From Zea mays (lineage: Eukaryota > Streptophyta > Magnoliopsida > Poales > Poaceae), in contig NC_050104.1 of assembly GCF_902167145.1 (NCBI RefSeq), positions 2,976,001 to 3,040,000 on the forward strand: 64,000 nucleotides of DNA, written 5' to 3'. A program made the position numbers and the translations under genes. Positions within the stretch are counted from its first letter, which is position 1; every line of letters begins with the position of its first letter. Below, piece by piece: positions 32,301 through 44,010 of this stretch. The notes below the pieces were generated by a model. It worked only from the letters and a program-made list of their open reading frames with translations, ran no database searches and was not told where the DNA came from.

Positions 32301-32753
32301 GAGCTTCCTATGGCGCCTTTGGCAAGGCCTAACTGCCTGTCAGACTCACTCTGTCGAGTGGCACTGCAGTCGGAGTGGCGCAGGCGGCGCTGTCCTTCTA
32401 TCAGACCGGTCAGTGGAGCGGCGGTGTGACGGCGGTCACTTCGGCTCTGCCGGGGGGCGTGCGTCAGGATAAAGGTGTCAGGCCACCTTTGCGTTAAATG
32501 CTCCTGCAACTCGGTCAGTTGGTGCGGCGATTTAGTCAGGGTTGCTTCTTAGCGAAGCCAAGGCCTCGGGCGAGCCGGAGATGTGTCCGCCGTTAAAGTG
32601 GGGCCTCGGGCGAGACGGAAGTCCCTCGAGTCACTCGTATGGACTGATTCCTGACTTAATCGCACCCATCAGGCCTTTGCAGCTTTATGCTGATGGGGGT
32701 TACCAGCTGAGAATTAGGCGTCTTGAGGGTACCCCTAATTATGGTCCCCGACA
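32301..32753 (-). repeat. Gypsy-B 3' LTR, second part
   Basis: Resumes after the Gypsy-C duplication (32296-32300) and matches 42675-43169. A 44-bp stretch present in the 5' LTR near 43008-43051 is missing between two CGAG words. It ends GGTCCCCGACA. Confidence 0.9.
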
Positions 32754-32770
32754 GTAGCCCCCGAGCCTCG
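32754..32770 (-). other. Polypurine tract of Gypsy-B
   Basis: On the minus strand GGCTCGGGGGCTAC abuts the 3' LTR start TGTCGGGG, the usual arrangement of grass Tat elements. Confidence 0.7.
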
Positions 32771-34190
32771 AAGGGAGTGTTAGCACTCGCTTGGAGGCTT
32801 TCGTCGCACTTTTTTGCAAGGGGACCAGCCTTTCTCGGTTGCATTTTGTTCCGGTGGGTGCGCGCGAGCGCACCCGCCGGGTGTAGTCCCCGAGGCCTCG
32901 GAGGAGTGGTTTCACTCCTTCGAGGTCTTAATGCCTTGCGTAATGCTTCGGCTGGTCTGGTTGTTCCCTCATGCGAACTGGCCGTAGCCCGGGTGCACGG
33001 TCGGGGCCCAAGCTCTCGGGCTGGTATGTTGACGCTGTCAACGGTTTGGCCGGAGCCGGGTTTGCGAGAGTAGCCCCCGAGCCTCCGCACAGGGCGAGAG
33101 GACGATCAGGGACAGACTCGGCTTTTTTACATACGCCCCTGCGTCGCCTTTCCGCAAGGAGGAGGGGGGGAGAGCGCCATGTTACCCTCGATGGGCACCG
33201 AACATGGTGTCTCCGGTGAGCTGCAAGCGGGTAATCCGAGTGGACGTCCGTGCCCCGTTCGTTGGGGGTCGGCTAGGGGCCCAGAGGCACGCCCAAAAGT
33301 ACTTGCGGGTGATCTGCCGGACCCGGTCCCCTGGCGACGGGGTCCGAGGGCTCGATGCCTCCCTCCGATGGGATTCCGTTACAAGATCGTTCCCGCTGGT
33401 CTCGGAAATGTCCTAGGGTACCTCGGGAGCGCAGCCCGAGCCTTGGTTATATATCGAACGTACCCCTGGTCATCCCTCGCTCGGCGTCTGAGGCGACTGT
33501 GAACCCTTCGGGGGCCAGCCTTCGAACCCCTGATCAGTAATGGGCGCGGAGCCCGAGTAGCCTGAGGCGGCCATGGAGCCCTTCGGGGGGCCGGCCTTCG
33601 AACCCCTGACCAGTAGTGGGTGTCGGGCCCACGCGATCTGAGGCGACTGTTGAACCCTTCGGAGGGCCAGCCTTCGAACCTCTGATCAGTAGGGGGGCTC
33701 GGAGCCCGGTTCCTTCACAGAGAAGGATCCTTTTCGGGGTATCCCCCTTTCCCGGTCCCTGTTGCAAGAGATAGAGAAAGAGGAAAAAGGAAAAGGATAC
33801 GAAATCAAATGACGCGGCGTACCTTTTTTGGCGCGGTTATTACGGCGAAGGTGAAGCGTCACCCGCTCCTCCTGCCAGAAGCGCCGCCTGTCCCGCCGCG
33901 GAGTTAATGCGACGGGGCGAGTGGTTGGCGGGGCGGTCGTTGCGCGTGCGCGAGCCGTTCGAGGAACGGCTGTTCCGCTTCGCGTTTTTTGAATCCCGCG
34001 TCCGGTCCGGGCGGAGCGCTGGAAACGGTTTCGCCCTGGCCTTCATATACTCGAGAGGGGGTCCGGTGACGGTTCTTCGCTCCGCTTCCTGCCTCTTCCT
34101 TTAGGTTTTCGCAACCCAAGAAACTTTAGTCGGAGAAGAGAAAAAACCGCCCTTCCTGCCCCTTGCGCCGCCATCCCTTCCATTTTGGTG
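32771..34190. other. Gypsy-B non-coding region upstream of the antisense ORF
   Basis: GC-rich sequence with three imperfect direct repeats around 33490-33700, each with AACCCTTCGGGGGCCAGCC, then CTTCGAACC and CTGATCAGTA. It lies between the 3' LTR and the antisense gene and could hold that gene's promoter. I see no clear TATA box and no credible ORF. Confidence 0.6.
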
Positions 34191-37100
34191 ATGGCTGATC
34201 GGGTGACCATAATCTCCCCGCGCGATCCGTGGCCCTTTTCCACGGTGACGGCGAGCGATCTGGAGGAGCTGGTCGGCGAGGGTTTGCTTCGCCCTCTCAC
34301 CGATAAGCAGCGACCAGAGTGGATTCCTCCCGTGGGCGGAGTTGCTCCATCCCCACCGCCGGGGTACATTGTGAGCTTCGCTTCCTTCCACGAGCGGGGA
34401 TTCGGCGTGCCGACGGGCCGCTTTATGCGGGCGATCCTGTTCCACTATGGGGTGGAGTTGCATAACCTCACCCCCAACTCCATCTCGTAGGCCGCTATCT
34501 TCGTAGCGGTGTGCGAAGGGTATTTGGGGTCGCCCCCCATTGGGATTTGTGGACTCATCTCTTCCTCGCCGAGCCTTTCGCCTTGCCGACGGGAGAGAGG
34601 AGGGTCCGTGCGGCGGTGCGGGCCGGCGGCTGCACTCTCTTGCTGAGGCAGTTGCGGGCGTCGCAGTACATTCCTGCCATCCTCGCGTCCTTGAACAAGG
34701 GGTGGCAGCGCCGGTGGTTCTACCTCCGGAATGACGGTGAGTTGCTCCCGCCGTTCTCCCAGCGTGTAGTCACCGCCGCCACCGACGCCTGGCGTCACGG
34801 GACCCCCCACGAGAGACAGAAGAATCTCGAACCCCTTCTCCAGGCTCTGAAGGCGTTGCGGGAGGGGGGACTCACCGCTGCGGGAGTGGTTGCCGCTATC
34901 CACCGTCGGAGGGTGCTTCCCTTGGTGGAGCGGCGGCTGCCGCTTTGGGAGATGACCTCAGAGGCTGACTGGGAGGGCTCACGAATGTCCCCTGATCCTC
35001 TTCCCTTCGACGCCCTCCAATGGCGGGTGTCGGCTGCGATGGGGAAGCCGGACCCCCACGCCTACTCCCAGCTTCGGATGCGCCCCGACCAGGGGTGTGT
35101 AACTTTGGTGAGTGTTCGCTCCTTCCTTCTTCATACATCGGGTTGCTCCGGGTTCTTATGATTGGGTTTCTTTCTCCCCTTCTTTTAGGAGGTGGGGTGG
35201 CACAAGCCCTCCCTGCCACGGGTCCCGGAGGACGCGGTGGACCGTGCAGCGCGGCGGGTCGCCGCGGAGGAGAAGAAGAAGAAGAAGGACGCGGAGAAGG
35301 CCCGGGCCCGCGAGCGGAGGCGGGCTCGGGACGCCTTGGAGAAGCGCCGTCGCCAACAGGAGAGGGAAGGACTCCCGAGGGAGCCGTCGCCGGAGACGCC
35401 CGACGACGACGATGACGACGATGATGAGGAGGAGGACGACATGGCCGCCCGTCTCGGCCTCAGCCCCGGCTTGGGGTGTGGCCAGGAGCCGTCGAGCCAG
35501 CCCCCGAGCGGGCCGACACCATCAGTCCCCGGAGTTGGGGTGTCGGGGTCCCGGCCCGAGGCACGGGGGCGACCCGAGAGGTCACCTGACCCCTCGGCCG
35601 GAGGAGCTGAGGTGGCTCCGGAGGGCCAGGTCAGGGCGTCTGCTCCCCAGGGGCCGCCGCTCGTACCGGCAGCGCATGGGGGTGACCCTCAGGTCATCGC
35701 GACTGCGCCCGGGCAATCTGCTCCCCGGGCGCCCAAAGCAAGGGTGGCGCCGAAGTTGCCAGCGAGGCGGACCTCGGCGGCTGTTTCGGGAGCCGGGATC
35801 CAAGAAACCTCCCCCCAGGCGCGGTGGATAATGGCCCGGAGTGGGTGAGTATCTCGGAATGTCTTCGTCTTGGCTTCCCATCCATATGTCTCCCTTTTCT
35901 CTCCCTTTTTTTTATATCCAGCAAGCGAAGACATGGCCAGACCGACCTGGCACCCCGGAAGGCCCTTAAGACGGCGCCGGACTGTGCGGCCAGCGCCGCC
36001 CCGGGCCTTGTCGTTCAGCCAACCCTTTCGCGGGGTATTTCACCGCAGGGGGCTCGGGCGTCGCCTGTCTCTGGGGAGCGGGCTCCCGAGGCCGGCTATT
36101 CTGCCGAGGCGGTCATCGTGGTTGGGGAGGCGGCTGACGCCGACGTGGTCCCGAGCCCGCCTGTCGTGCCGGCCATGCTGGCGCCTGCCACCGCCGAAGT
36201 TGCCGCTGTCCCTGTCGGGGAGCGACTGGTTGCCGCCAGCGTCGGGATGGCTGATGCGTCGGCGCCCAGTGCCTCAGAAGAGGTGGGCGTGGACGCGCGA
36301 TCCGTCCAGCCGGGTGGCAGCCTCATCGCTGTGCGGCGGAGCCCCGAGGCCCGGCGTCCGTTGCTCCGATTCCGGACCCGCGAGGCCTCGGACCCTGTCT
36401 TCGTTCTCGACGATGAACAGGAGGACCAGTCCTGGGACGAGCTCCGCGAGCGTGCTGAAGCAACGGTGGGGTCGCTCCGGTCGTCGCTGGAGGTTTTCTG
36501 CAGAGACGTCCCCAAAATCCTCCAGGTAGCGGTTTCAGGCATACCTTTTTCCTTCTGTGAGCGAGACATTCGCCGTGACGCCCTGTTTCCTTCCCCCAGG
36601 ATCTGACGGACCGGAGCACCGCCAAGTCGTCGTTCATCCGCCGCGAGGTCGATGTCTGGGGCTCGCTGCGATCCCTGAGGACCTCGCTCGCCGGGGCTAC
36701 TGCGCGCCTCTCTCAGCAGGATGCCAAGGTAGCGGACCTCCAGTTGCTCTGCGCTGACCTGAGAGCCGAGGCGGCAGCAGCGCGTGCGGAGGCGCAACGG
36801 CAGCGATCGGAGTTCGTCCAGGTCGTCGAGGAGCGGGACCAATCTCGGGGCCGGGCTACCGAGGCCGAAAGCCGAGCTGAGACCCTCGCGGCCGACCTAG
36901 CCGCGGCCCAGGTCGCGGCCTCGAAGCAGCGTGCCCGAGCCAGAGGTACGCCTTGGCCCTCTCCGGTTCTTGTTCTTGTCTGTTTCCTCTGCTTGTGCTT
37001 GAGGTCTTTCTCCTGGTTGTTCGCAGAGCTCGAGTCCGCCCTTGACGAGTCCGCCAAGGCGCTCGCCGAGGCGCTTGCCGGAGCTGCCGAGCAGAGGGAA

Positions 37101-37517
37101 GCTGACCTCACGGCCATGTCCGAGGCCGTCTCGGACGTTTATCGTATCCTCGGCTCCGGCGACGTCCCTTCAGGAAGCTCCCCTCAAAGCCGCCTTCAAG
37201 CCTTGGGTGATCACGCGCGCGGCAGAGTCCGCGAGGCGCTACACCACGGCGTCAGGCGGGCCTTCGCCGTGCTCGCTTCTCACTACGTTGTGGACCTGGA
37301 ACGGGTTAGTGAGGGGTACTGTCTTCCTGACGAAGACGAAGCTGCCCTGGCAGAAGTCCAGCGGCTCGACGCGGTCGCCGCGGGTCCGAGCGCGGCGCTG
37401 GCGACCACCTTTGAGGCGGAGATCCTTCCCCCTGCGCCGTCACCGGAGGCCGAGATGGACCTTACCGACGGCGGGGACGGAGCTGAGGGCGCGACTCCTT
37501 CCCAAGGCGGCGCCTAA
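34191..37517 (+). pseudogene. Gypsy-B antisense spliced ORF (Tat aORF, PF04195-like), five exons
   Basis: The gene runs opposite to gag-pol. Proposed exons are 34191-35107, 35189-35844, 35922-36525, 36600-36945 and 37027-37517, with GT-AG introns of 81, 77, 74 and 81 bp and a frame kept across all junctions. Exon 1 starts MADRVTI and contains the HERGFGVPTG and HWDLWTHLF signatures of the family called putative gypsy-type transposon (PF04195). Exon 2 is Lys/Glu-rich, then has an acidic run of Asp and Glu. Exons 4-5 look like coiled coil. A TAG at 34488-34490 and a one-base loss near 34530 break exon 1. Such antisense genes are known in the Tat lineage; their function is not established. Confidence 0.8.
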
Positions 37518-38092
37518 TTCTTGTTGGAACAATTTCTTGTTGGATGTGCGTCTCACCGCGGCCGCTGAGGCCTGAACACTTTGTCTTTCTTGCATGAAGT
37601 CGTACTCTCCTTTCTTTCCATTTGCGTGTCCGTCCTAGCTTGTCAATAATAGGGTGGCTTCTCGAGTTGGGTCATTCTTCGTGGCAGGTGATGAGTGAGG
37701 TATCCCTAACCCGGAGGCACAGGAGTTCCTCGGCTCAGTCGGCCTCGCCATTTACATGTACCCACGTTCGCTCCTCGGGACCCTGCTTCTGACATAGCCG
37801 GGAGAACGCAAAAGGCCCCTTTTTTGATTGAAAATTTTTTATGCGGAGAAGTACAACCAATCTCGACGCAGAGGGGTTCCCCCTTTTTAGCCCCCGAGGG
37901 AGGGTCGGGCTCTGCCGAGGCGAGGCCGACCCTTCCTTGATGACCGAGGCGCAGAGGCTGCCTGACGGGTCGGACTCAGGCCCGAATATCCAGCGAGTGC
38001 TCGGCGGCGTCCCTCGGTATGCCGGGCATGTCCGAGGGACTCCACGCAAAGACGTCGGCGTTTGCGTGGAGAAAGTCGGCGAGCACTGCTTT
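37518..38092. other. Gypsy-B: junction where pol is deleted
   Basis: The 575 bp between the antisense gene and the protease hold no RT, RNase H or integrase motif. On the minus strand the pol frame reaches the start of the RT leader (about 37990-38090, FGPESDPSGSL side) and then runs into unrelated GC-rich sequence. The deletion point must lie near 37980-38010. Confidence 0.65.
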
Positions 38093-38877
38093 CTATTTGG
38101 GGTCGAGCCCGGAACCGATCCGGATCTGCTTGGAGGCGTCGCCACCGGGGCTGAGAGGGACGGCCTTAACCGTCTCCGCTGGCTCGAAGTTGCCGGCATG
38201 ATGCTTCACATCTGGCACCTCTTTGGAGAGGTTCTCCAGGTCGGCGATGAGGGCCTCGGACTCGGCGAGGGCCTCGGCGTACTCCACGCACTCCACGTCG
38301 CATTCGAACGCGTGTTTGTACGTGGGGCCGACGGTGATGACCCCGTTGGGGCCCGGCATCTTAAGCTTCAGGTAGGTGTAGTTGGGGACGGCCATGAACT
38401 TCGCGTAGCATGGCCTCCCCAGTACCGCGTGGTAGGTTCCTCGGAACCCGACCACCTCGAACGTCAAGGTCTCCCTTCGGAAGTTGGTGGGCGTTCCGAA
38501 GCAGACGGGAAGGTCGAGCCGTCCGAGGGGCTGGACGCGCTTCCCAGGGATGATCCCGTGGAAGGGCGCAGCGCCTGCCCGGACAGAGGATAGATCGACG
38601 CGCAGGAGCCTGAGGGTCTCGGCGTAGATGATGTTGAGGCAGCTGCCCCCATCCATCAGGACCTTGGTGAGCCTGACGTCGCTGATGATGGGGTCGACGA
38701 CGAGCGGGTATTTCCCCGGGCTCGGACGTGGTCGGGGTGGTCGGCCTGGTCGAAGGTGATGGGCTTGTCGGACCAGTCTAGGTAGACTGGCGCCGCCACC
38801 TTCACCGAGCAGACCTCCCGGCGCTCTTGCTTGCGATGCCGAGCCGAGGCATTCGCCGTATGCCCACCGTAGATCAT
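38093..38877 (-). pseudogene. Gypsy-B protease and start of RT leader, truncated
   Basis: The piece from 38877 carries the gag-protease linker (DWSDKPITFDQADHPDH). After a frameshift near 38700, the frame from 38656 begins MDGGSCLNIIYAETL, the active-site loop of Tat proteases (D-G-G-S), and contains ETLTFEVV and AVLGRPCYAKF. It runs to a stop at about 38093, in the acidic linker before RT. No catalytic RT sequence follows. Normal Tat pol would extend more than 3 kb further. Confidence 0.82.
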
Positions 38878-38955
38878 GAAGCAGTTGCGGACCTCGGGGA
38901 ACTCTCCTGCTTGGTGATCTTCGTTCTTATCATCGTCGCGGGCCCTGCCACCCTC

Positions 38956-41201
38956 TTAGGGTGGCCCGGCCCTGTGGAAGTGGCGCCGAAGCATGACGCA
39001 CTCCTCGAGGGTGTGCTTGACGGGCCCCTGATGGTAGGGGCACGGCTCCTTGAGCATCTTGTCGAAGAGGTTAGCACCTCCGGGGGGCTTCCGAGGGTTC
39101 TTGTACTCGGCGGCGGCGACAAGGTCCGCGTCAGCGGCGTCGCGTTTCGATTGCGACTTCTTCTTGCCCTTCTTCTTGGCGCCGCGCGGAGTAGACGCCT
39201 CGGGAGCCTCTTCCGATGGGCGGCCCTGGGGCTGCTTGTCCTTTCGGAAGATAGCCTCAACCGCCTCCTGGCCAGAGGCGAACTTGGTGGCGATGTCCAT
39301 CAGCTCGCTCGCCCTGGTGGGGGTCTTGCGACCCAACTTACTCACCAGGTCGCGGCAGGTGGTGCCGGCAAGGAACGCGCCGATGACATCCGAGTCGGTG
39401 ATGTTGGGCAGCTCGGTGCGCTGCTTCGAGAATCGCCGGATGTAGTCCCGGAGAGACTCTCCCGGCTGTTGCCGGCAGCTCCGGAGGTCCCAGGAATTCC
39501 CGGGGCGCACGTACGTGCCCTGGAAATTGCCGGCGAAGGCTTGGACCAAGTCGTCCCAATTGGAGATTTGTCCCAGAGGCAGGTGCTCCAACCAGGCGCG
39601 AGCAGTGTCGAAGAGGAACAGGGGAAGGTTGCGGATGATGAGGTTGTCGTCGTCCGTTCCTCCCAGTTGGCAGGCCAGGCGGTAATCCGCGAGCCACAGT
39701 TCCGGCCTCGTTTCCCCCGAGTACTTTGTGATAGTAGTCGGGGGTCGGAACCGGGTCGGGAACGGCGCCCGTCGGATGGCCCGACTGAAGGCCTGCGGAC
39801 CGGGTGGTTCGGGCGAGGGACTCCGATCCTCCCCGCTGTCGTAGCGCCCCCCACGCCTGGGGTGGTAGCCTCGGCGCACCCTTTCGTTGAGGTGGGCCCA
39901 ACGGTCGCGACGGTGGTGCTCGTTGTCGAGGTGGCCCGGGGCCGCAGGCGCGGTGTTGCGCGTGCGCCCGTTGTAGACCGAGGCTTCCCGCATGAATCGG
40001 GAAGTCGCGGCGTGAGGTTCCGAGGGGTATCCCTGCCTTCGGGAGGCAGTGCTCTCGGCCCGTCGGGCCGCAGCGCCTTCCAGGAGATTCTTGAGCTCTC
40101 CCTGGATTCGCCGACCCTCGGTGGTTGATGACTCCGGCATCGCGCGGAGGAGCATCGCTGCGGCTGTCAGGTTCTGACCAACCCCGCTGGATGCGGGCGG
40201 CGGCCTGACCCTGACATCGTTGGCGACGCGGTGCTGGAGACCATACCTGCCGGAGGTTGGCCCGCCCATACCTGCCGGACGTCCCGGTGGATCGTCTCAA
40301 GCGCCCCTGTTCCCTCGTCGAGCCTGGCCTGCGCCCCGCGGACTTGTTCGAGCTGTGGGTCGTGACCCCCCGCCGGAACGGGGACCACAGCTAGCTCCCG
40401 CGGGATGTCGGCGCGAGGCACCGGCCTAGGAAAATCACCATCCTCCGGCATGCCAAGATGCTTGCCTTCGGAGGGATCCCCTAGCTCGACGTGGAAACAT
40501 TCGCGGCTTGGGCCGCAGTCCTCGTCGTCAAGGCTGCGGCTTCCATCGGAACAGTCGGAGAGGCAGTAGTCACATGCGGTCATGAAGTCCCGCATGGCAC
40601 TGGGGTTGCCAAATCCAGAGAAATCCCAACAGATGCTGGGATCGTCATCTTCCTCGGACTCAGAGGGCCCGTAGGTCGAGACGTCCGTCAATCGGTCCCA
40701 AGGCGACCGCATACGAAACCCCAGTGGGGTTGCACTCGCCTCAATGAGAGCGCCCGCCAAAGCGAGGTTGCTTGGCGGGTTGAGGCCGAGTCGAAAAGAC
40801 GTAGGATGGGAATTAGTCAGTACCTTTTGGTCGACGCGGAGCGACGTAGTCACATCGGGGACTGGTTGCACCGTCATCTCAGGTACGAGGGCAACGTCCT
40901 GCAAGCTCTCCGCGAGTGCGCCGGCGTCGTCCACTTGCTCGGGATTGGCGTGTCGCGGGGGGGACGGCGCTCGCCTTCGTCTTGAACGCGAGGTCGACGC
41001 CCGGCGTGCCTTCCGTCGGGGCGCTGGGGATGTCGATTCGCTTGACAGCCGACGAAGCACGGCCTCCCGCTTGGCCTTGGTTGCCCCGCCTCCTCCTCCG
41101 TTGGCGGGGGAGAGGACGGGGCGAGCTCGAATGTTGTTCTTCCACCGCGCGGGGAAGATGTAGTCGGTTCCGCCGCCGGCGGGCGGGATGTCGGCCGCCA
41201 T
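38956..41201 (-). pseudogene. gag: Gypsy-B gag, frameshifted
   Basis: Two overlapping frames, 41201-40167 and 40269-38956, make one gag with a frameshift in the overlap. The N-terminal 344 residues are basic and then acidic. The second frame has the retrotransposon gag core, with ARAWLEHLPLGQISNWDDL, QQPGESLRDYIRRFSKQR and TFLAGT-like text. It ends with a Lys-rich segment and a Cys/His site CPYHQGPVKHTLEEC in place of a canonical zinc knuckle, typical of Tat gag. The LTR and primer site lie just upstream. Confidence 0.85.
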
Positions 41202-41382
41202 TGTCGTTGTCGCGCGGCGGTGGAAGGAGTATCATGTCGTAGCTGTCGTCGAAGGACATGAACTCAAGACTCCCGAAACGGAGCACCGTCCTGGGCCGGA
41301 GAGGTTGCTGGAGACTGCCCATCTGGAGCTTGACGGGAAGCTGTTCGTCAGCACGCAGCAGCCCCCTACCTGGCGCGCCAAC
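41202..41382 (-). other. Gypsy-B leader with primer binding site
   Basis: On the minus strand the LTR end is followed by GT and then TGGCGCGCCAGGTAGGGG (41380-41363), the usual primer-site position. I could not assign the tRNA with certainty; it is not the initiator-Met type seen in the other elements here. Confidence 0.65.
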
Positions 41383-43169
41383 TGTCGGCGTTTCGAGACC
41401 GGGGGGTCCCTGAGCCGACGAGTGAGTGTGCCGCGTGCCCCAGCCCAGATGGGTCGAGCGCGTGGGCGAGCGCGAAGGGGGGAGAAGCGAGGTAGCCGGA
41501 GACGGGCGTGAGAGAGGTGGAGATCCCGCGGCCTTCGTGTTCGTCCCGCGCCCAGGTCGGGTGCGCTTGCAGTAGGGGGTTACAAGCGTTCACGCGGGTG
41601 AGGGAAGCGAGCGGCCCCAAGAGAGCGCCTGTCCCGTCCTCGTCCCCGCGCGGCCAACCTTCTCTAAGAAGGCCCTGGTCCTTCCTTTTATAGGCATAAG
41701 GAGAGGATCCAGGTGTACAATGGGGGTGTAGCAGAGTGCTACGTGTCTAGCGGAGGGAGAGCTAGCGCCCTAAGTACATGCCAATGTGGCAGCCGGAGAG
41801 ATCTTGGCACCCTGCTGGCGTGATGTCGTGGCTGTCGGAGGAGCAACGGAGCCTGGCGGAGGGACAGCTGTCGGAGCGGTCGAGTCCTTGCTGATGTCCC
41901 CCTGCTTCCGTAAGAGAGCTGAGAGCCGCCGTCGTCACAAGGCTTGTGGGGCGCCATCATTGCCCATCTAGCGGAGCTAGCCAGATGGGACACCGGTCTT
42001 GTTCTCTGTGACCCGAGTCGGCTCGGGGTAGGATGATGATGGCGCTTCCCGTTGACGTGGCGGGCCTGTGCCCTAGGTCGGGCGACGTGGGGGCTCCTCC
42101 GAAGCCGAGGTCGAGTCTGTCTTCCATGGCCGAGGCCGAGCCCGAGCCCCTGGGTCGGGCGAGGCGGAGATCGTTCGGCAGAGGCCAGAGCGGAGTCCGA
42201 GCCCTGGGGTCGGGCGAGGCGGAGTTCGTCGTCTTCCGGGGCTGAGCCCGAGTCCGAGCCCTGGGTCGGGCGGAGCGGAGTTCGCCGTCTTCCGGGTCTT
42301 AGCCCGAGTCCGAGCCCTGGGTCGGGCGGAACGGAGCTCGCCGTCTTCCGGGTCTTAGCCCGAGTCCGAGCCCTGGGTCGGGCGGAGCGGAGTTCGCCGT
42401 CTTCCGGGTCTTAGCCCGAGTCCGAGCCCTGGGTCGGGCGGAGCGGAGTTCGCCGTCTTCCGGGTCTTAGCCCGAGTCCGAGCCCTGGGTCAGGCGGAGC
42501 GGAGTTCGCCGTCTTCTGGGGCTTAGCCCGAGTCCGAGCCCTGGGTCGAGCGGAGCGGAGTTCGCCGTCTTCCGGGTCTTAGCCCGAGTCCGAGCCCTGG
42601 GTCGGGCGGAGCGGAGTTCGCCGTCTTCCGGGGCTTAGCCCGAGTCCGAGCCCTGGGTCGGGCGGAGCGGAGCTTCCTATGGCGCCTTTGGCAAGGCCTG
42701 ACTGCCTGTCAGACTCACTCTATCGAGTGGCACTGCAGTCAGAGTGGCGCAGGCGGCGCTGTCCTTCTGTCAGACTGGTCAGTGGAGCGGCGGTGTGACG
42801 GCGGTCACTTCGGCTCTGCCGGGGGGCGCGCGTCAGGATAAAGGTGTCAGGCCACCTTTGCGTTAAATGCTCCTGCAACTCGGTCAGTTGGTGCGGCGAT
42901 TTAGTCAGGGTTGCTTCTTAGCGAAGCTAAGGCCTCGGGCGAGCCGGAGATGTGTCCGCCGTTAAAGGGGGGCCTCGGGCGAGACGGAAGTCCCTCGAGG
43001 TCGGCTGCCCTTGTCCGAGGCTAGGCTCGGGCGAAGCGTGATCGAGTCACTCGTATGGACTGATTCCTGACTTAATCGCACCCATCAGGCCTTTGTAGCT
43101 TTATGCTGATGGGGGTTACCAGCTGAGAATTAGGCGTCTTGAGGGTACCCCTAATTATGGTCCCCGACA
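41383..43169 (-). repeat. Gypsy-B 5' LTR
   Basis: 1787 bp, TGTC/GACA ends. The TATA-like box is at 41685-41692 (minus). The eight-unit 56-bp array (42222-42669) lies upstream of it in U3. Confidence 0.92.
42222..42669. repeat. 56-bp tandem array, eight units, Gypsy-B 5' LTR
   Basis: Same eight units in the same order of variants as the 3' LTR (for example the unit with GTCTTCTGGGGC and the unit with TCAGGCGG), so the array was already eight units long when the element inserted. Confidence 0.9.
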
Positions 43170-43203
43170 GATATGAACCTCCATCCCAAGTTCGCAGTCG
43201 TGC
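43170..43203 (+). repeat. Gypsy-A 3' LTR, segment 2
   Basis: A 34-bp island. 43170-43174 is the Gypsy-B target duplication. The rest matches the 5' LTR from ATGAACC to CGTGC, and 43199-43203 is the LTR-D target duplication. Confidence 0.9.
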
Positions 43204-43539
43204 TGTAACGCCCTGAATTTGGGGGTAGAATTTTTTTCTTCTTTTCTCTCACCAAATTCAGGCGTTACCCTTTTCTTTTCTCGTTCCCTCGCTAAACCTT
43301 GATCTTTTCCAAAGTTATAGCGGGGTTTGGCTTGGAATTCCCGTGTTAAGCAAAACCTTAAAATACTTTATGTTGTTTGATGCATCATGTCGAACCATGC
43401 ATTTTTTCGATTGCTTAAAAATGTAAGTGCATTCATCCAGGAAAAAACGGATTTCGAAAAGGAGAAAAACCTTTTTTTCTTTTTCCTTTCTTTTCTTTCT
43501 TTTTCCCTTCTCTCTCTCCTCCCTTTTTCTCTCTCCCGC

Positions 43540-44010
43540 GCCGTGGGCCACCTCGGCCGGCCCAGCCGCCCCTCCCTCCCCCCCAAATCCCTCTCTCTCC
43601 CTCCCATTCTCTCTCTTCCCCACCCCAGCCGCCGCCCCCTGCCCTAGCCGCCGCCCCTGCTCGTCGCCGCTCGGCCGCCCGTCCCCGGTGAGGTCCCCCT
43701 CCCCCTCTCCTCCCTCTCCCATCTCCCCTCCTCTCCCCCCCCACCCGGCTCGGCCCCCACCGCTCGGTCGCCCGCCTGCCCCGGCTCGGCCCCCGCCGCC
43801 CGCCCCTGCGCCCCGGTCCGGCCGCCCGCCCGCCCCAGCTCGGCCGCCGGCTCGGCCGCCGCCTTGGCCGGCCCAGCCCCCGCCGGTTCGGCCGCCCCTG
43901 CCCAGCCGCCCCTGCGCGCCCAGCTCGGCCGCCCCCTGCCCTAGCTCGGCCGCCCGCCGCCGGCTTGGCCGCCCCCGCCCCTGCCCCTGGCCGGTTCAAC
44001 CGCCCCCCCC
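43540..44010 (+). repeat. C-rich strand-asymmetric block in LTR-D
   Basis: Nearly pure C and G with long C runs and CGGCCGCC words, ending in a run of about ten C, then TTTTATTTATTTTATTTTA simple repeats. The matching GC-rich block of Gypsy-E is at 57868-58440 in reverse. A possible splice donor, CCCCG|GTGAGG, lies at about 43687. Confidence 0.7.

Larger units (their letters stand above)
18767..43169 (-). mobile_element. Gypsy-B: Tat-lineage LTR retrotransposon (Huck-like), lacking RT and integrase
   Basis: LTRs with TGTC/GACA ends lie at 18767-32753 (3' LTR, split by Gypsy-C) and 41383-43169 (5' LTR). Flanks are GGTAT (18762-18766) and GATAT (43170-43174). The intact site in the Gypsy-A 5' LTR reads GGTATG, so one base of the duplication has mutated. 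Gag and protease run on the minus strand, and a spliced ORF runs antisense between pol and the 3' LTR, as in Tat elements. RT, RNase H and integrase are missing. The LTR text resembles maize Huck; not confirmed. Confidence 0.9.

Noticed and set aside
34185..37575. The antisense ORFs as separate small genes
   Set aside because: They join into one five-exon frame with proper splice borders, so a single gene explains them better.
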